Assembly: GCA_937871915.1 (NCBI GenBank)
Contig: CALMPG010000116.1
Span: forward strand, 1 to 64,000
DNA from: an uncultured Phycisphaerales bacterium
GTDB taxonomy: Bacteria; Planctomycetota; Phycisphaerae; Phycisphaerales; UBA1924
Direction: 5' to 3'
Length of the DNA stretch: 64,000 bases
Shown here piece by piece: positions 18,070-25,789 of this stretch. Each line of letters starts with the position of its first letter. Position 1 is the stretch's first letter. The notes below the pieces were generated by a model, which was given only the letters and a program-made list of their open reading frames with translations, did not search any database and had not been told where the DNA came from. The translations under genes were made by a program, and so were the position numbers.

Positions 18070-18121
18070 CGCCCCTCTTCCCCCCCCCCCGGCGGGGGGG
18101 GGGGGGGGGGGGGGGGGGGGG
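18045..18121. repeat. Cluster of long homopolymers: G17, C11, G28
   Basis: G17 at 18045-18061 lies inside the aminotransferase 5' end. C11 at 18080-18090 and G28 at 18094-18121, then a further G7, lie in its upstream region. They are the longest homopolymers in the window and abut a 21-bp array. Such tracts can be real G-quadruplex-forming DNA, but are also classic sequencing/assembly artefacts. Confidence 0.9.
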
Positions 18122-18156
18122 CGGGGGGGCGGGCTTATCGGAGCCTCGCGGAGATC

Positions 18157-18345
18157 GTTCCGCAGCGCGAAGGAACTCTTCCGTGTCGCAAGGAAATCGT
18201 TTCGTAGCGCAAGGAAATGATTTCACAGCGCGAGGAAACCGTTTCGTGTCGCAAGGGAATCGTTTCGCAGCGCTGCGAAACCCTTCCGTGTCGCAAGGGA
18301 ATCGTTTCGCAGCGCAAGGAAATGATTTCCTTGCGCTGCGGAATC
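18157..18345. repeat. Nine-unit 21-bp quasi-palindromic tandem array
   Basis: Nine consecutive units of exactly 21 bp fill 189 bp. The consensus is like GTTTCGYRGCGCAAGGAAATC, with alternating GTTTCG/CTTCCG starts. Unit 6 (18262-18282) contains a perfect 20-bp palindrome, GTTTCGCAGC|GCTGCGAAAC, and other units are near-palindromes. Because 21 is a multiple of 3, reading frames across it give 7-residue peptide repeats, but no start or domain supports translation. It lies between the divergent aminotransferase and HEPN-like genes. Confidence 0.9.
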
Positions 18346-18602
18346 GGTCCCGAGGGCCGTTCTTCGGCATCGGAGCCCAAGAAACGGCGCGCTCGGCGAC
18401 CCCTTCCCCCTCCCTCGCCCCCCCAAATCCAGCCGGCGGGAATTTTATTCGAGACGTGCCGAATAACCGGCCCCGCGCCCCCCCACGTGCGCGGGCGGTG
18501 CGCCTCGGACGGTCACAGTGTTGGGGGGGTCAGGCCGCCGCCCCCCCATCTGGATCGAGGGAGGGTGTGCTGTGCGGGCGGAGGCCTCGCCTAAACTGCG
18601 AT
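18346..18602. other. Leader region before the HEPN-like gene
   Basis: About 257 bp with G7/C7 runs near 18524-18547 and no gene I can support. It must contain the transcription and translation signals of the 18603 gene, but no clear Shine-Dalgarno sequence is visible before that ATG. Confidence 0.45.
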
Positions 18603-19202
18603 ATGCAGGTGCTGGTCCGGCAAATGCAGCAATGGGCGAGTCGCCTGCGCGATGATTTGGGCATCGACGCGGCGGCGAGTAATGAAATCGCGTCGGCCAT
18701 CTTCCGCGAGATCAAGGCGCTTCCAGCAGAGGCACGCAAGACGGTACTGGCGGGAGAACACATACCTTTTCGAGCAAGATTCGAAGAACTATGGGCCTTT
18801 CAAACGTACATGGAGCAGGCTCCGTGGCACGCTGGCCCTGACCTTGTCCGAGCCCAAGTGATTGTGCAAATCTACGTCTGCTTCGTCTATCTGGGGGAGG
18901 CGTGCTTCAAGGCACTTGCCAAGGCGACCGCTTCGAACACGGTGACTCGGAAGTGTTGTCGGTTCCTCACCGACAACCCAGTTCGTGCGTTCCGCAACGC
19001 GATCTCCCATGCCAATTGGCAATACAACCAAGACTGCACTGGACTCGTGTTCTGGGCCAGAAAGGGCAGCGACCCGGCGGACCCGCTTTGCCGATTTGAA
19101 GTTTCGCAGCACGATCTGAACTTCTGGCAGATGCTCGCTCGATGCGTCGCTTATGCCGCGTTCACCGCACTGGACAACGGAGAGGCTCCGGCTAACCCCT
19201 GA
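18603..19202 (+). CDS. HEPN-like protein with an RNxxxH motif, function unknown
   Basis: 199 residues from ATG 18603; the frame is open further upstream only through the repeat array. The protein looks all-alpha. Around residue 143 it has VRAFRNAISHANWQY, containing R-N-A-I-S-H, which fits the RNxxxH active-site motif of HEPN ribonucleases and RNA-binding proteins. No partner antitoxin such as a nucleotidyltransferase is adjacent. Local GC is about 58% in two sampled 60-base lines, clearly below the flanking genes, so transfer is possible. Family assignment is by motif only. Confidence 0.6.
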   Translation: MQVLVRQMQQWASRLRDDLGIDAAASNEIASAIFREIKALPAEARKTVLAGEHIPFRARFEELWAFQTYMEQAPWHAGPDLVRAQVIVQIYVCFVYLGEACFKALAKATASNTVTRKCCRFLTDNPVRAFRNAISHANWQYNQDCTGLVFWARKGSDPADPLCRFEVSQHDLNFWQMLARCVAYAAFTALDNGEAPANP

Positions 19203-19381
19203 ATCACTTCGCGCTCGATTCCGCTGGATGACCGCGCGCGGCGTTCTGCCTTTGGGCTATCGCCGGGAACGCGTTATCCGGCCCACACTTCCCACTCCGT
19301 GCGCAGGATTTCTTCGCTTTCTTCGCGCCAAACCACAAAAGCCGTAAAGCCGGTCCCCTCGGCGCTCGATCTCGCTGGGTC

Positions 19382-19423
19382 CACTCTGCACTCTGAACTC
19401 AGCACTCAGCACCGAGCACTCAG
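19382..19423. repeat. Heptanucleotide tandem repeat CACTCNG
   Basis: Six consecutive 7-mers close to CACTCAG/CACTCTG run up to the Shine-Dalgarno of the gene at 19441. The next 7-mer, CACAGGA, contributes the AGGAG ribosome binding sequence. The same heptamer recurs inside queG at 26413. Confidence 0.8.
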
Positions 19424-19440
19424 CACAGGAGCACACCTCA

Positions 19441-20151
19441 ATGGGTACGAACCTCCCCACCACGATCCCCGAGCTCATCAACTGGTGCGTCGCCCACGAC
19501 GGCCAGTGGACCGCCAACGCGACCCAGATCAACCTGACCACCGCGCAGACCACCGCGTACCACACCATCGTGCAGAACCTCACCAAGGCGAACGACACCG
19601 CCGAGGCCGCCCGCATGGCCTCCAAGGAGGCGACGATGCAGCTGCAGAACGCCATCGACGCCGCACGCGGCCTGTCGTCGGTCTACGTGGACATCATCAA
19701 GAACTACGCCGAATCCACCCACAACATGAACGTCTACGCCCTCGGGGCCATCAGCCCGCCGAGCCCCCCCGGCACTCCGCCGCTCCCCGTGGCCCCCGAC
19801 AAGTTCGGCGCGAGCGTCAACCCCGACGGCTCGCTCACCATCAAGTGGAAGGTCGCCCAGCCGACGGGCGCGACGGGCGTGCAGTACCGCGTGCTGCGGC
19901 GCGTGAATGCGACCAGCGGGCCGTACAGCATCGTCTCGACCGAGGGCAGCAACAAGAGCTTCACCGACACGTTCCTCCCCGTCGGCGTCGATCGCGTCGA
20001 GTACATCGTGCAGCCGACGCGCCCGGGCGGGATCGTCGGGCCGCAGAGCAATGTGTTTGTGGTGCAGTTCGGGTCGGTGAGCGGCGGAGGCATTTCGATC
20101 GCGCGGATCGAGTCGGTGCCGCACGCGGAGCCGATGCGCATCGCGGCCTAA
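19441..20151 (+). CDS. Protein with helical N-terminus and fibronectin III-like C-terminus, unknown
   Basis: 236 residues; ATG 19441 follows AGGAG by about 10 nt. No signal peptide. Residues 1-100 are helical and Ala/Gln-rich (NLTKANDTAEAARMASKEA). After a Pro-rich hinge (SPPSPPGTPPLPVAP) residues 120-215 look like a fibronectin type III-like domain (NPDGSLTIKWKVAQPTGAT, VQYRVLRRV, VEYIVQPTRPGG). Phycisphaerae carry related short proteins, but I know no function. A strong terminator follows at 20193, and the heptamer repeat supplies the RBS region. Confidence 0.7.
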   Translation: MGTNLPTTIPELINWCVAHDGQWTANATQINLTTAQTTAYHTIVQNLTKANDTAEAARMASKEATMQLQNAIDAARGLSSVYVDIIKNYAESTHNMNVYALGAISPPSPPGTPPLPVAPDKFGASVNPDGSLTIKWKVAQPTGATGVQYRVLRRVNATSGPYSIVSTEGSNKSFTDTFLPVGVDRVEYIVQPTRPGGIVGPQSNVFVVQFGSVSGGGISIARIESVPHAEPMRIAA

Positions 20152-20192
20152 CCCCCTTCCCGTCCCCTCCCCCCAGTTCAAGTCCTTACTAT

Positions 20193-20221
20193 GGCCCCGG
20201 TCCAATCGACCGGGGCCTTTT
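20193..20221 (+). terminator. Rho-independent terminator
   Basis: A perfect 10-bp stem, GGCCCCGGTC / GACCGGGGCC, with loop CAATC and a following TTTT. It lies 42 bp after the stop of the 19441 gene. Confidence 0.85.
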
Positions 20222-20358
20222 CGTGTGCCCGGGGGGGTTTGATCCCCCCCTCGTCTTCGCCTACCCTTCCGCCCCAAGGGGCCTGGGGCGAGCGCTGGGT
20301 CCACTTGGGATTTTCCATCCACCCCGCGCTCCGCACCGAACCCGGTACCAAACACACC

Positions 20359-20625
20359 ATGATCTCCGCCCAGCGCAAGCAGACCGTGATCTCCACCCAC
20401 CGCGTCCACGCCAAGGACAGCGGGTCTCCGGAAGTCCAGATCTCCGTGCTCACCGAGCGCATCTCGGCCCTCACCGAGCACCTCCAGGGCAACCAGAAGG
20501 ACAACTCCTCCCGGCGAGGCCTGACGCTCATGGTCTCCCGCCGCAACCGGCTCCTGAAGTACCTCGCCGCCGAGGACAAGGACCGCTACACCGGCCTGAT
20601 CGGCAAGCTCGGCCTGCGCAAGTAA
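20359..20625 (+). CDS. rpsO: 30S ribosomal protein S15
   Basis: 88 residues, the usual S15 length. The family core is intact: HAKDSGSPEVQISVLTERI, LTEHLQGNQKDNSSRRGL and LVSRRNRLLKYL. S15 binds the central domain of 16S rRNA early in 30S assembly. It is followed by a terminator (20637) and then pnp, the rpsO-pnp order seen widely in bacteria. The start at ATG 20359 matches the conserved N-terminus. Confidence 0.97.
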   Translation: MISAQRKQTVISTHRVHAKDSGSPEVQISVLTERISALTEHLQGNQKDNSSRRGLTLMVSRRNRLLKYLAAEDKDRYTGLIGKLGLRK

Positions 20626-20636
20626 GCCTCGGGTAC

Positions 20637-20664
20637 CGCCACGCTCCGCGTGGCGTTTTCTTTT
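20637..20664 (+). terminator. Rho-independent terminator after rpsO
   Basis: A 7-bp stem, CGCCACG / CGTGGCG, with loop CTCCG, followed by TTTTCTTTT. It begins 11 bp past the rpsO stop and would separate rpsO from pnp transcripts. Confidence 0.8.
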
Positions 20665-20763
20665 CCGGATTTCTCCCGGCCATCGCCCGACACGGCGACC
20701 GCCGGATTCGCAGGGGGGAACGGGGCGGCCGCGGGACGTGGGTCCGGGTGGCAGTGGACGGTC

Positions 20764-20786
20764 GGCTGTCGGTCGCTCCGACAGCC
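20764..20786 (+). promoter_or_regulatory. Hairpin in the pnp leader
   Basis: A perfect 9-bp stem, GGCTGTCGG / CCGACAGCC, with loop TCGCT, followed by CTTTGTCTT. It lies about 140 nt upstream of the pnp start in an otherwise geneless leader of nearly 300 nt. In enterobacteria a pnp leader stem-loop is an RNase III/PNPase autoregulation site; an equivalent role here is inference. It could also be a weak terminator. Confidence 0.5.
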
Positions 20787-20921
20787 CTTTGTCTTCTGCC
20801 TCTGGGGCATCCAGCCCGCTGCCGAATCACAACTCGGTCGGTCGTCCGCACCCCTCCGCCGCGCGGCGGGGGCCCCGGACCCGGCCCAAGCGCACCCGAG
20901 TGGTGCAGAGGCAGAAGATCT

Positions 20922-23234
20922 ATGACATCTCCCCTGGGTTCCATCCGCGTCGAGCGTGAGATCGGCGGCCGCACGCTCATCCTCGAGACCGGCGTCATCG
21001 CCAAGCTCTGCGACGCGGCCGTGCTGGCCACCTACGGCGGCACCACCGTGCTCGCCACGGTCGTTCGGGCCAAGCCCCGCGAGGGGCTGGACTTCTTCCC
21101 CCTGACCGTGGACTACCGCGAGAAGACCTCGGCCGCGGGCAAGTTCCCCGGCGGCTTCCGCAAGCGCGAGGGCGCTCCCAACGAGAAGGAAGTCCTCACC
21201 ATGCGGATGATCGATCGTCCGATCCGTCCGCTCTTTCCCGACGGCTTCATCGACGAGGTCCAGGTCCAGTGCTTCGTGATGAGCCACGACCAGGAGAACG
21301 ACTCCGACGTTCTCGCCGGCACCGCCGCGAGCGCGGCCCTGGCCCTCTCCGACTGCCCCTTCGAGGGCCCCACGGCCACCGTCCGCGTCGGGCGCGTCCA
21401 CACGGATGACGGCCTCCGCTACGTCATCAACCCGACCATCACCCAGCTCGACTACTCCGATCTTGATCTCGTGCTCGCCGGCCACAAGGACGGCATGAAC
21501 ATGATCGAGGTCGGCGCGGCCGAGGTCGATGAGGCGGGCGTGCTCGGCGCCATCGAGGCCGGCTACGACGCCGTCAAGCAGACCCTCGACGCCATCGGCG
21601 AGCTGGTCTCCAAGGCCGGCAGGCCCAAGCGCGACGGCGACCGCACCCTGCCCACCCCCGAGATCGTCGAGCAGGTCAAGAAGCTCGCCGGCGACCGCAT
21701 GACCGAGGCCCGCAGGCTCAAGGGCAAGAAGGAGCGCAACGAGGCCGTGGACAAGCTGATCGCCGAGATCATGGACACGCACTTCAAGGTCGATGCCTCG
21801 GGCAACTACGAGACCTTCGCCACCACGACCAAGCGCCGCGCCATGGCCAAGGACGCCCTCCGCCGCCTCGAGGAGAAGACCACGCGTCGCCTGATCGTCG
21901 AGTCCGGCGCCCGCGCCGACGGCCGCGCCGCTACGCAGCTCCGCCCCATCACCGGCGCCGTCGGCGTCTTCCAGCGCACGCACGGCTCGGCCCTGTTCCA
22001 GCGCGGCGAGACGCAGAGCCTCGTCTCCGTCACGCTCGGCACCGGCAAGGACGAGCAGATCATCGACGGCCTGATCCCCGAGTATTCCAAGAAGTTCACG
22101 CTGCACTACAACTTCCCGCCCTTCTCCACGGGCGAGGCCAAGCGCATCACCGGCCCGGGCCGTCGCGAGATCGGCCACGGCGCCCTCGCCGAGCGTTCCC
22201 TCATGGGCATCCTCCCCAGCCCGGAGGAGTTTCCCTACACCATCCGCGTGGTCAGCGACATCACCGAGTCCAACGGCTCGTCCTCGATGGCCAGCGTCTG
22301 CGGCGGGTGCCTGGCCCTCATGGACGCCGGCGTTCCCATCAAGGCCACCGTCGCGGGCATCTCCGTCGGCCGCTTCACCGATGACAACGACCAGAACGAG
22401 GTCTTCGTCACCGACATCATCGGCGAGGAGGACTTCTTCGGCGACATGGACTTCAAGGTCTCCGGCACCCGCGAGGGCATCACGGGCATCCAGCTCGACC
22501 TCAAGGCCCGCGGCCTGAACCTCGACCAGATCAAGCGCACCTTCGAGCAGGCCAGGAAGGGCCGCATCGAGATCATCGACATCATGGAGAGCATCATCCC
22601 CGCTCCCCGCGCCAGCATCAGCCCCTTCGCCCCGCGACTGGTCACCATCATGATCAACCCGGAGAAGATCGGCAAGCTCATCGGCCCCGGCGGCAAGACC
22701 ATCCGCGGCCTGCAGGAGAAGTACGGCGTCGGCATCGACGTCGAGGACGACGGCACCGTCATGATCTCCGCCCCCAACGGCGACGCCATCGACGCGGCCA
22801 AGAGCGAGATCGAGGCCCTCACCGAGGAGATCAAGGTCGGCACCGTCTACACCGGCAAGGTCGTGAGCGTCAAGGACTTCGGCGCCTTCGTCGAGCTCGC
22901 CCCCGGGACCGACGGCATGTGCCACGTCTCCGAGCTCTCCGACCAGTATGTCCAGAGCGTGGGCCAGATCGTGAAGATCGGCGACGTCATCAAGGTCAAG
23001 GTCATCCTCGTGGACGACCAGGGCCGCATCAAGCTCTCGCGCAAGGCCGTCCTCATGGAAGAGGGCATCAGCGATCCCGTCCCCGTCGGCGCTCCCGAGG
23101 GTGGCGGTGAGGGCCACGGCGGCGGTGGCGGTGGCTATCGCGATGGCGGCGGACACCGTGGTGGTGGCGACCGCGGCGGGCGTGGCGGCGGAGGTGGTGG
23201 CGGTCGTCGCGATGGCGGCGGTGGTCGTCGCTGA
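20922..23234 (+). CDS. pnp: Polyribonucleotide nucleotidyltransferase (PNPase)
   Basis: 770 residues from ATG 20922. Two RNase PH domains are present: an N-terminal one (LATYGGTTVLATVV, FFPLTVDYREKTSAAGKFPGGF) and a catalytic C-terminal one (RTHGSALFQRGETQSL, FPPFSTGEAKR, SDITESNGSSSMASVCGG). A KH domain (IGKLIGPGGKTIRGL, near 575) and an S1 domain (GKVVSVKDFGAFVELAPG, near 645) follow. PNPase degrades RNA 3'-5' with phosphate. The C-terminus is extended by about 45 Gly/Arg-rich residues (GYRDGGGHRGGGDRGG), resembling an RGG RNA-binding tail and absent from standard PNPases. Confidence 0.96.
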   Translation: MTSPLGSIRVEREIGGRTLILETGVIAKLCDAAVLATYGGTTVLATVVRAKPREGLDFFPLTVDYREKTSAAGKFPGGFRKREGAPNEKEVLTMRMIDRPIRPLFPDGFIDEVQVQCFVMSHDQENDSDVLAGTAASAALALSDCPFEGPTATVRVGRVHTDDGLRYVINPTITQLDYSDLDLVLAGHKDGMNMIEVGAAEVDEAGVLGAIEAGYDAVKQTLDAIGELVSKAGRPKRDGDRTLPTPEIVEQVKKLAGDRMTEARRLKGKKERNEAVDKLIAEIMDTHFKVDASGNYETFATTTKRRAMAKDALRRLEEKTTRRLIVESGARADGRAATQLRPITGAVGVFQRTHGSALFQRGETQSLVSVTLGTGKDEQIIDGLIPEYSKKFTLHYNFPPFSTGEAKRITGPGRREIGHGALAERSLMGILPSPEEFPYTIRVVSDITESNGSSSMASVCGGCLALMDAGVPIKATVAGISVGRFTDDNDQNEVFVTDIIGEEDFFGDMDFKVSGTREGITGIQLDLKARGLNLDQIKRTFEQARKGRIEIIDIMESIIPAPRASISPFAPRLVTIMINPEKIGKLIGPGGKTIRGLQEKYGVGIDVEDDGTVMISAPNGDAIDAAKSEIEALTEEIKVGTVYTGKVVSVKDFGAFVELAPGTDGMCHVSELSDQYVQSVGQIVKIGDVIKVKVILVDDQGRIKLSRKAVLMEEGISDPVPVGAPEGGGEGHGGGGGGYRDGGGHRGGGDRGGRGGGGGGGRRDGGGGRR

Positions 23235-23324
23235 GTGATTTTTCGATTGCACGGGCTCATCCCCTTTCAAGGGGAGTGATGTCTGTCGGTAGTCGCAAGT
23301 CGCTCTCAATTATGTGTTTGCATG

Positions 23325-23362
23325 CAGGCCCGTGCGATGAACTCGCACGGGCCTGTCGTTTG
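23325..23362 (+). terminator. Strong hairpin terminator downstream of pnp
   Basis: A perfect 13-bp stem, CAGGCCCGTGCGA / TCGCACGGGCCTG, with loop TGAAC is followed by TCGTTTGT. It lies 90 bp after the pnp stop. Confidence 0.7.
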
Positions 23363-23549
23363 TCATGCGCGTCCGCATCGCCAAGTTATGCACATTCACG
23401 CGCCTTCGCTCTTGGCGAAGTCTTCGCGCCTTTGGTACTCTGGGCAGCGCAGGGGTCCGGGTGCTTGTGTGGGTCACATGCTCGAAACGTATCGCCAAGT
23501 TCACGCGACTCGTTCATCCCGGATTCCCGGGAGGGGGGTCGGGTCCGCC

Positions 23550-23569
23550 GGTCCGGCGTGCGCCGGACC
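23550..23569 (+). promoter_or_regulatory. Hairpin abutting the cold-shock gene RBS
   Basis: A perfect 9-bp stem GGTCCGGCG / CGCCGGACC with a 2-nt spacer ends just before the GAGGG ribosome binding site (23571-23575). It could influence ribosome access. It may alternatively be one of the dispersed palindromes of this genome. Confidence 0.45.
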
Positions 23570-23583
23570 CGAGGGAAACGCTC

Positions 23584-23868
23584 ATGTCTGACGCCGCCCC
23601 ACCACGGATCGTGGAAGCTAACGGACAGGTCAAGTGGTTCGACCCCAAGAAAGGGTTCGGCTTCATCGTCGGTCCCGAGGGCCAGGACATCTTCGTGCAC
23701 TACTCAAAGATCCAGGGCGACGGCTTCCGCGTCCTCAAGGACGGCTCCCACGTCGCCTACGACGCCGAACTCACCGACAAGGGCTGGCACGCCACCCGCG
23801 TGACGCGCGTCGAATCGCTCGAGGTCGTGGTGCCCAAGCGGACGTACTCGCGATCGCCGCGCCGGTGA
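23584..23868 (+). CDS. Cold-shock domain protein
   Basis: 94 residues from ATG 23584 with GAGGG 8 nt upstream. The cold-shock domain has both RNA-binding motifs: GQVKWFDPKKGFGFI (RNP1, KGFGFI) and DIFVHYSKI (RNP2). Such proteins bind single-stranded nucleic acid and act as RNA chaperones in the cytoplasm. It is slightly longer than CspA (70), with a short basic tail (VPKRTYSRSPRR). The following histidine kinase gene begins 73 bp later in the same direction. Confidence 0.94.
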   Translation: MSDAAPPRIVEANGQVKWFDPKKGFGFIVGPEGQDIFVHYSKIQGDGFRVLKDGSHVAYDAELTDKGWHATRVTRVESLEVVVPKRTYSRSPRR

Positions 23869-23941
23869 AACACTCGGATGGGGTCTCCCGGGCGATGGGT
23901 CCAATAGGACCCATTGGACCTCGCTCCTATCCTCCGGCCCC

Positions 23942-24790
23942 GTGGACCCGTCCTACCTCCTCATTGGTTTCGGAGCCGGCACCCTCGCCACCACGGCCGC
24001 GGCCTGGGCCATCATCCGCCGCCACCTCCGGCGCGTCCGCTTGGCCGAGCGCCGGGCCCGCCACGCCGAGCGCATGGCCGAGATCGGCGCCATGACCGGC
24101 GGCCTGGCCCACGAGATCAAGAACCCCCTCTCCACCATCGGCCTCAACGCCCAACTCCTCGTCGAGGGCATCCAGGAACTCGACATTCCTCCCGGCGAGC
24201 GCAGCCCGCTGCTCAACCGCACCAAGGCCCTGCAGCGCGAGACCGATCGTCTGCGCGGCATCCTCCAGGACTTCCTCGACTTCGCCGGGCAGGTCCACCT
24301 CGAGCGCCGACCGACCGACATCAACCAGATCGTCGCCGACCTCGCCGACTTCTATCACCCGGAGGCCGAGAGCCACGGCGTGAGCATCAAGACCGACCTC
24401 GCCCCCGGCCCCATCACGCTCTCGATCGACCCGCGCGCCGTCAAGCAGGCGGTCCTCAACCTGCTCATCAACGCCACGCAGGCCATGGCCGGCGCACGGC
24501 AAGGCTCGGGCCCCCGGACGGTCTTCCTCCGCACGCGGCTCGACAAGGACCCCGACGCCGGCGCGCCCGCGTCGCGCGTCGCCTCCATCCACGTCATCGA
24601 CACCGGTCCCGGCATCGACCGCGAAACCCTCTCGCAGATCTTCAAGCCCTACTTCACCACCAAGGGGGGTGGCTCCGGCCTCGGCCTGCCGACCTCCCGC
24701 CGCCTCATCGAAGAGCACGGCGGCCGGATCACCGTCAAGTCCGAACCCGGGCGCGGCTCCGACTTCGCCGTGGTGCTTCCGGTGGAATAG
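23942..24790 (+). CDS. Sensor histidine kinase, membrane-anchored
   Basis: 282 residues from GTG 23942. One N-terminal membrane helix (YLLIGFGAGTLATTAAAWAII) is followed by a short coiled linker, then the H-box MTGGLAHEIKNPLSTIGLN with the phospho-accepting His near residue 56. The ATPase part shows the N-box (VLNLLINATQAM), G1 (VIDTGPGID), F-box (FKPYFTTKGGGSGLGL) and a final G-rich segment (GGRITVKSEPGRGSDF). There is no sensor domain to speak of and no adjacent response regulator, so it is an orphan kinase; its signal and partner are unknown. Confidence 0.93.
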   Translation: MDPSYLLIGFGAGTLATTAAAWAIIRRHLRRVRLAERRARHAERMAEIGAMTGGLAHEIKNPLSTIGLNAQLLVEGIQELDIPPGERSPLLNRTKALQRETDRLRGILQDFLDFAGQVHLERRPTDINQIVADLADFYHPEAESHGVSIKTDLAPGPITLSIDPRAVKQAVLNLLINATQAMAGARQGSGPRTVFLRTRLDKDPDAGAPASRVASIHVIDTGPGIDRETLSQIFKPYFTTKGGGSGLGLPTSRRLIEEHGGRITVKSEPGRGSDFAVVLPVE

Positions 24791-24850
24791 GGCCGAGCGT
24801 CTACACTTCCCGGCCCTCGAACGTCCGACCCTCCCCATCCGACATTCCAC

Positions 24851-25777
24851 ATGATTCCAGCCTTCTCCACCGTCGCCACGCCCGACTGGACCCTCGCCCA
24901 GATCGCCCAGCGTGCCGCCGCGCTCGGCTTCCAGGCCGTCGAACTCCGCACCTTCGGCGACGACTCGCGACAGTTCGCGTGCGACCCCGCGCTCACCAGC
25001 GACGCCAAGGTCCGGGCCCTCTTCCGCGAGGCCGGCCTCGACATCGCCTGCGTCGCCAGCAGCGTCCGTTTCGATGCGCCGGTCTTCCCGCCCGTGCTCG
25101 GCTACCTCTCCCCGAACGTCGATCGGTCCCTCCGCGAGGGCAAACGCGCCGTCGGTCTTGCCGTGAGCATCGAGTCCCCCCTCGTGCGTGTCTTCGGGTA
25201 CGAGATCCCGGCCTACGAGAAGCGTGCGTCCGCCGTGAACCGCATCACCGAGCGACTCCGCTCCGTCGTGGACCACGCCGACAAGACCGGCGTGCGCGTC
25301 GTCGTCGAGAACGGCGGCTCGTTCTCCACCGCCGCCGAGCTCCGCGAGATCATCGACGCCATCGACAGCCCCCTCCTCGGCGCGGCCTATTCCCCCGCCA
25401 CCGCCCTCCTCGCCGGCGATGACCCGCTCGCGGCCATCCGTACCCTCGCCGACAAACTCTGGCTCGTGCACATCAAGGACGCCAAGGGCCAAACCCCGTG
25501 CCCGCTCGGCGAGGGCGATCTGGGCTGCCGGGAGTTCGTCGGCGCGCTGGTGGCCGAGCGATTCAACGGCCCGCTCGTGTTCGAGTGGGACCGTGCCTGG
25601 ACCCCCGGCCTCGCCCCCGCCGAGAAAGCGCTCGCGCACGCGTCGCGAACGATGTACCAGTGGATCGGCGGCAAGGCCTCGCCCGGCGCGCCCGTCGCCG
25701 CCGCCCCCGCGCCGGCCAAGTCCGTCGGCAAGCCCGCAAAGCCGGCGAAGGCTGGGGGGGGCGGCCGCCGCCGCTGA
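24851..25777 (+). CDS. Sugar phosphate isomerase/epimerase-like TIM-barrel protein
   Basis: 308 residues. The sequence fits the AP-endonuclease-2/xylose isomerase-like TIM barrel: an N-terminal strand FSTVATPDWTLAQIAQRAAALGFQAVELR, EIDVVVENGG-type strand VRVVVENGG with a metal-ligand Glu, LVHIKDAKG and LVFEWDRAWTPG near the C-terminus. Substrates of this family are diverse and cannot be read from sequence. The usual metal Asp/His after VENGG appears altered (AYSPATA), so catalysis should be checked. A low-complexity Ala/Pro/Lys/Gly tail ends the protein. It is followed 12 nt later by queG. Confidence 0.8.
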   Translation: MIPAFSTVATPDWTLAQIAQRAAALGFQAVELRTFGDDSRQFACDPALTSDAKVRALFREAGLDIACVASSVRFDAPVFPPVLGYLSPNVDRSLREGKRAVGLAVSIESPLVRVFGYEIPAYEKRASAVNRITERLRSVVDHADKTGVRVVVENGGSFSTAAELREIIDAIDSPLLGAAYSPATALLAGDDPLAAIRTLADKLWLVHIKDAKGQTPCPLGEGDLGCREFVGALVAERFNGPLVFEWDRAWTPGLAPAEKALAHASRTMYQWIGGKASPGAPVAAAPAPAKSVGKPAKPAKAGGGGRRR

Positions 25778-25789
25778 CGCCCGATCGCT

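Larger units (their letters stand above)
23235..23583. other. Intergenic region between pnp and the cold-shock gene
   Basis: About 350 bp without a supported gene. It holds the pnp terminator (23325), a direct repeat of ATCGCCAAGTT (near 23376 and 23491) and a hairpin just before the cold-shock RBS. The rest is presumably the cold-shock mRNA leader, a place where such genes often carry temperature control. Confidence 0.5.

Noticed and set aside
18157..18345. CRISPR array
   Set aside because: Units are contiguous with no unique spacers, the units themselves vary, and no cas genes are nearby.
18183..18602. N-terminal extension of the HEPN-like protein through the repeat array
   Set aside because: The extension is only the heptad translation of the 21-bp array and has no family support; ATG 18603 is used instead.
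20200..20260. tRNA-like sequence near the 20193 terminator
   Set aside because: The hairpin is a simple terminator and no cloverleaf or TTCGANNC arm can be built.
20586..23309. A 907-codon minus-strand frame over pnp
   Set aside because: It is the reverse of pnp with a repetitive acidic composition and no domain features.
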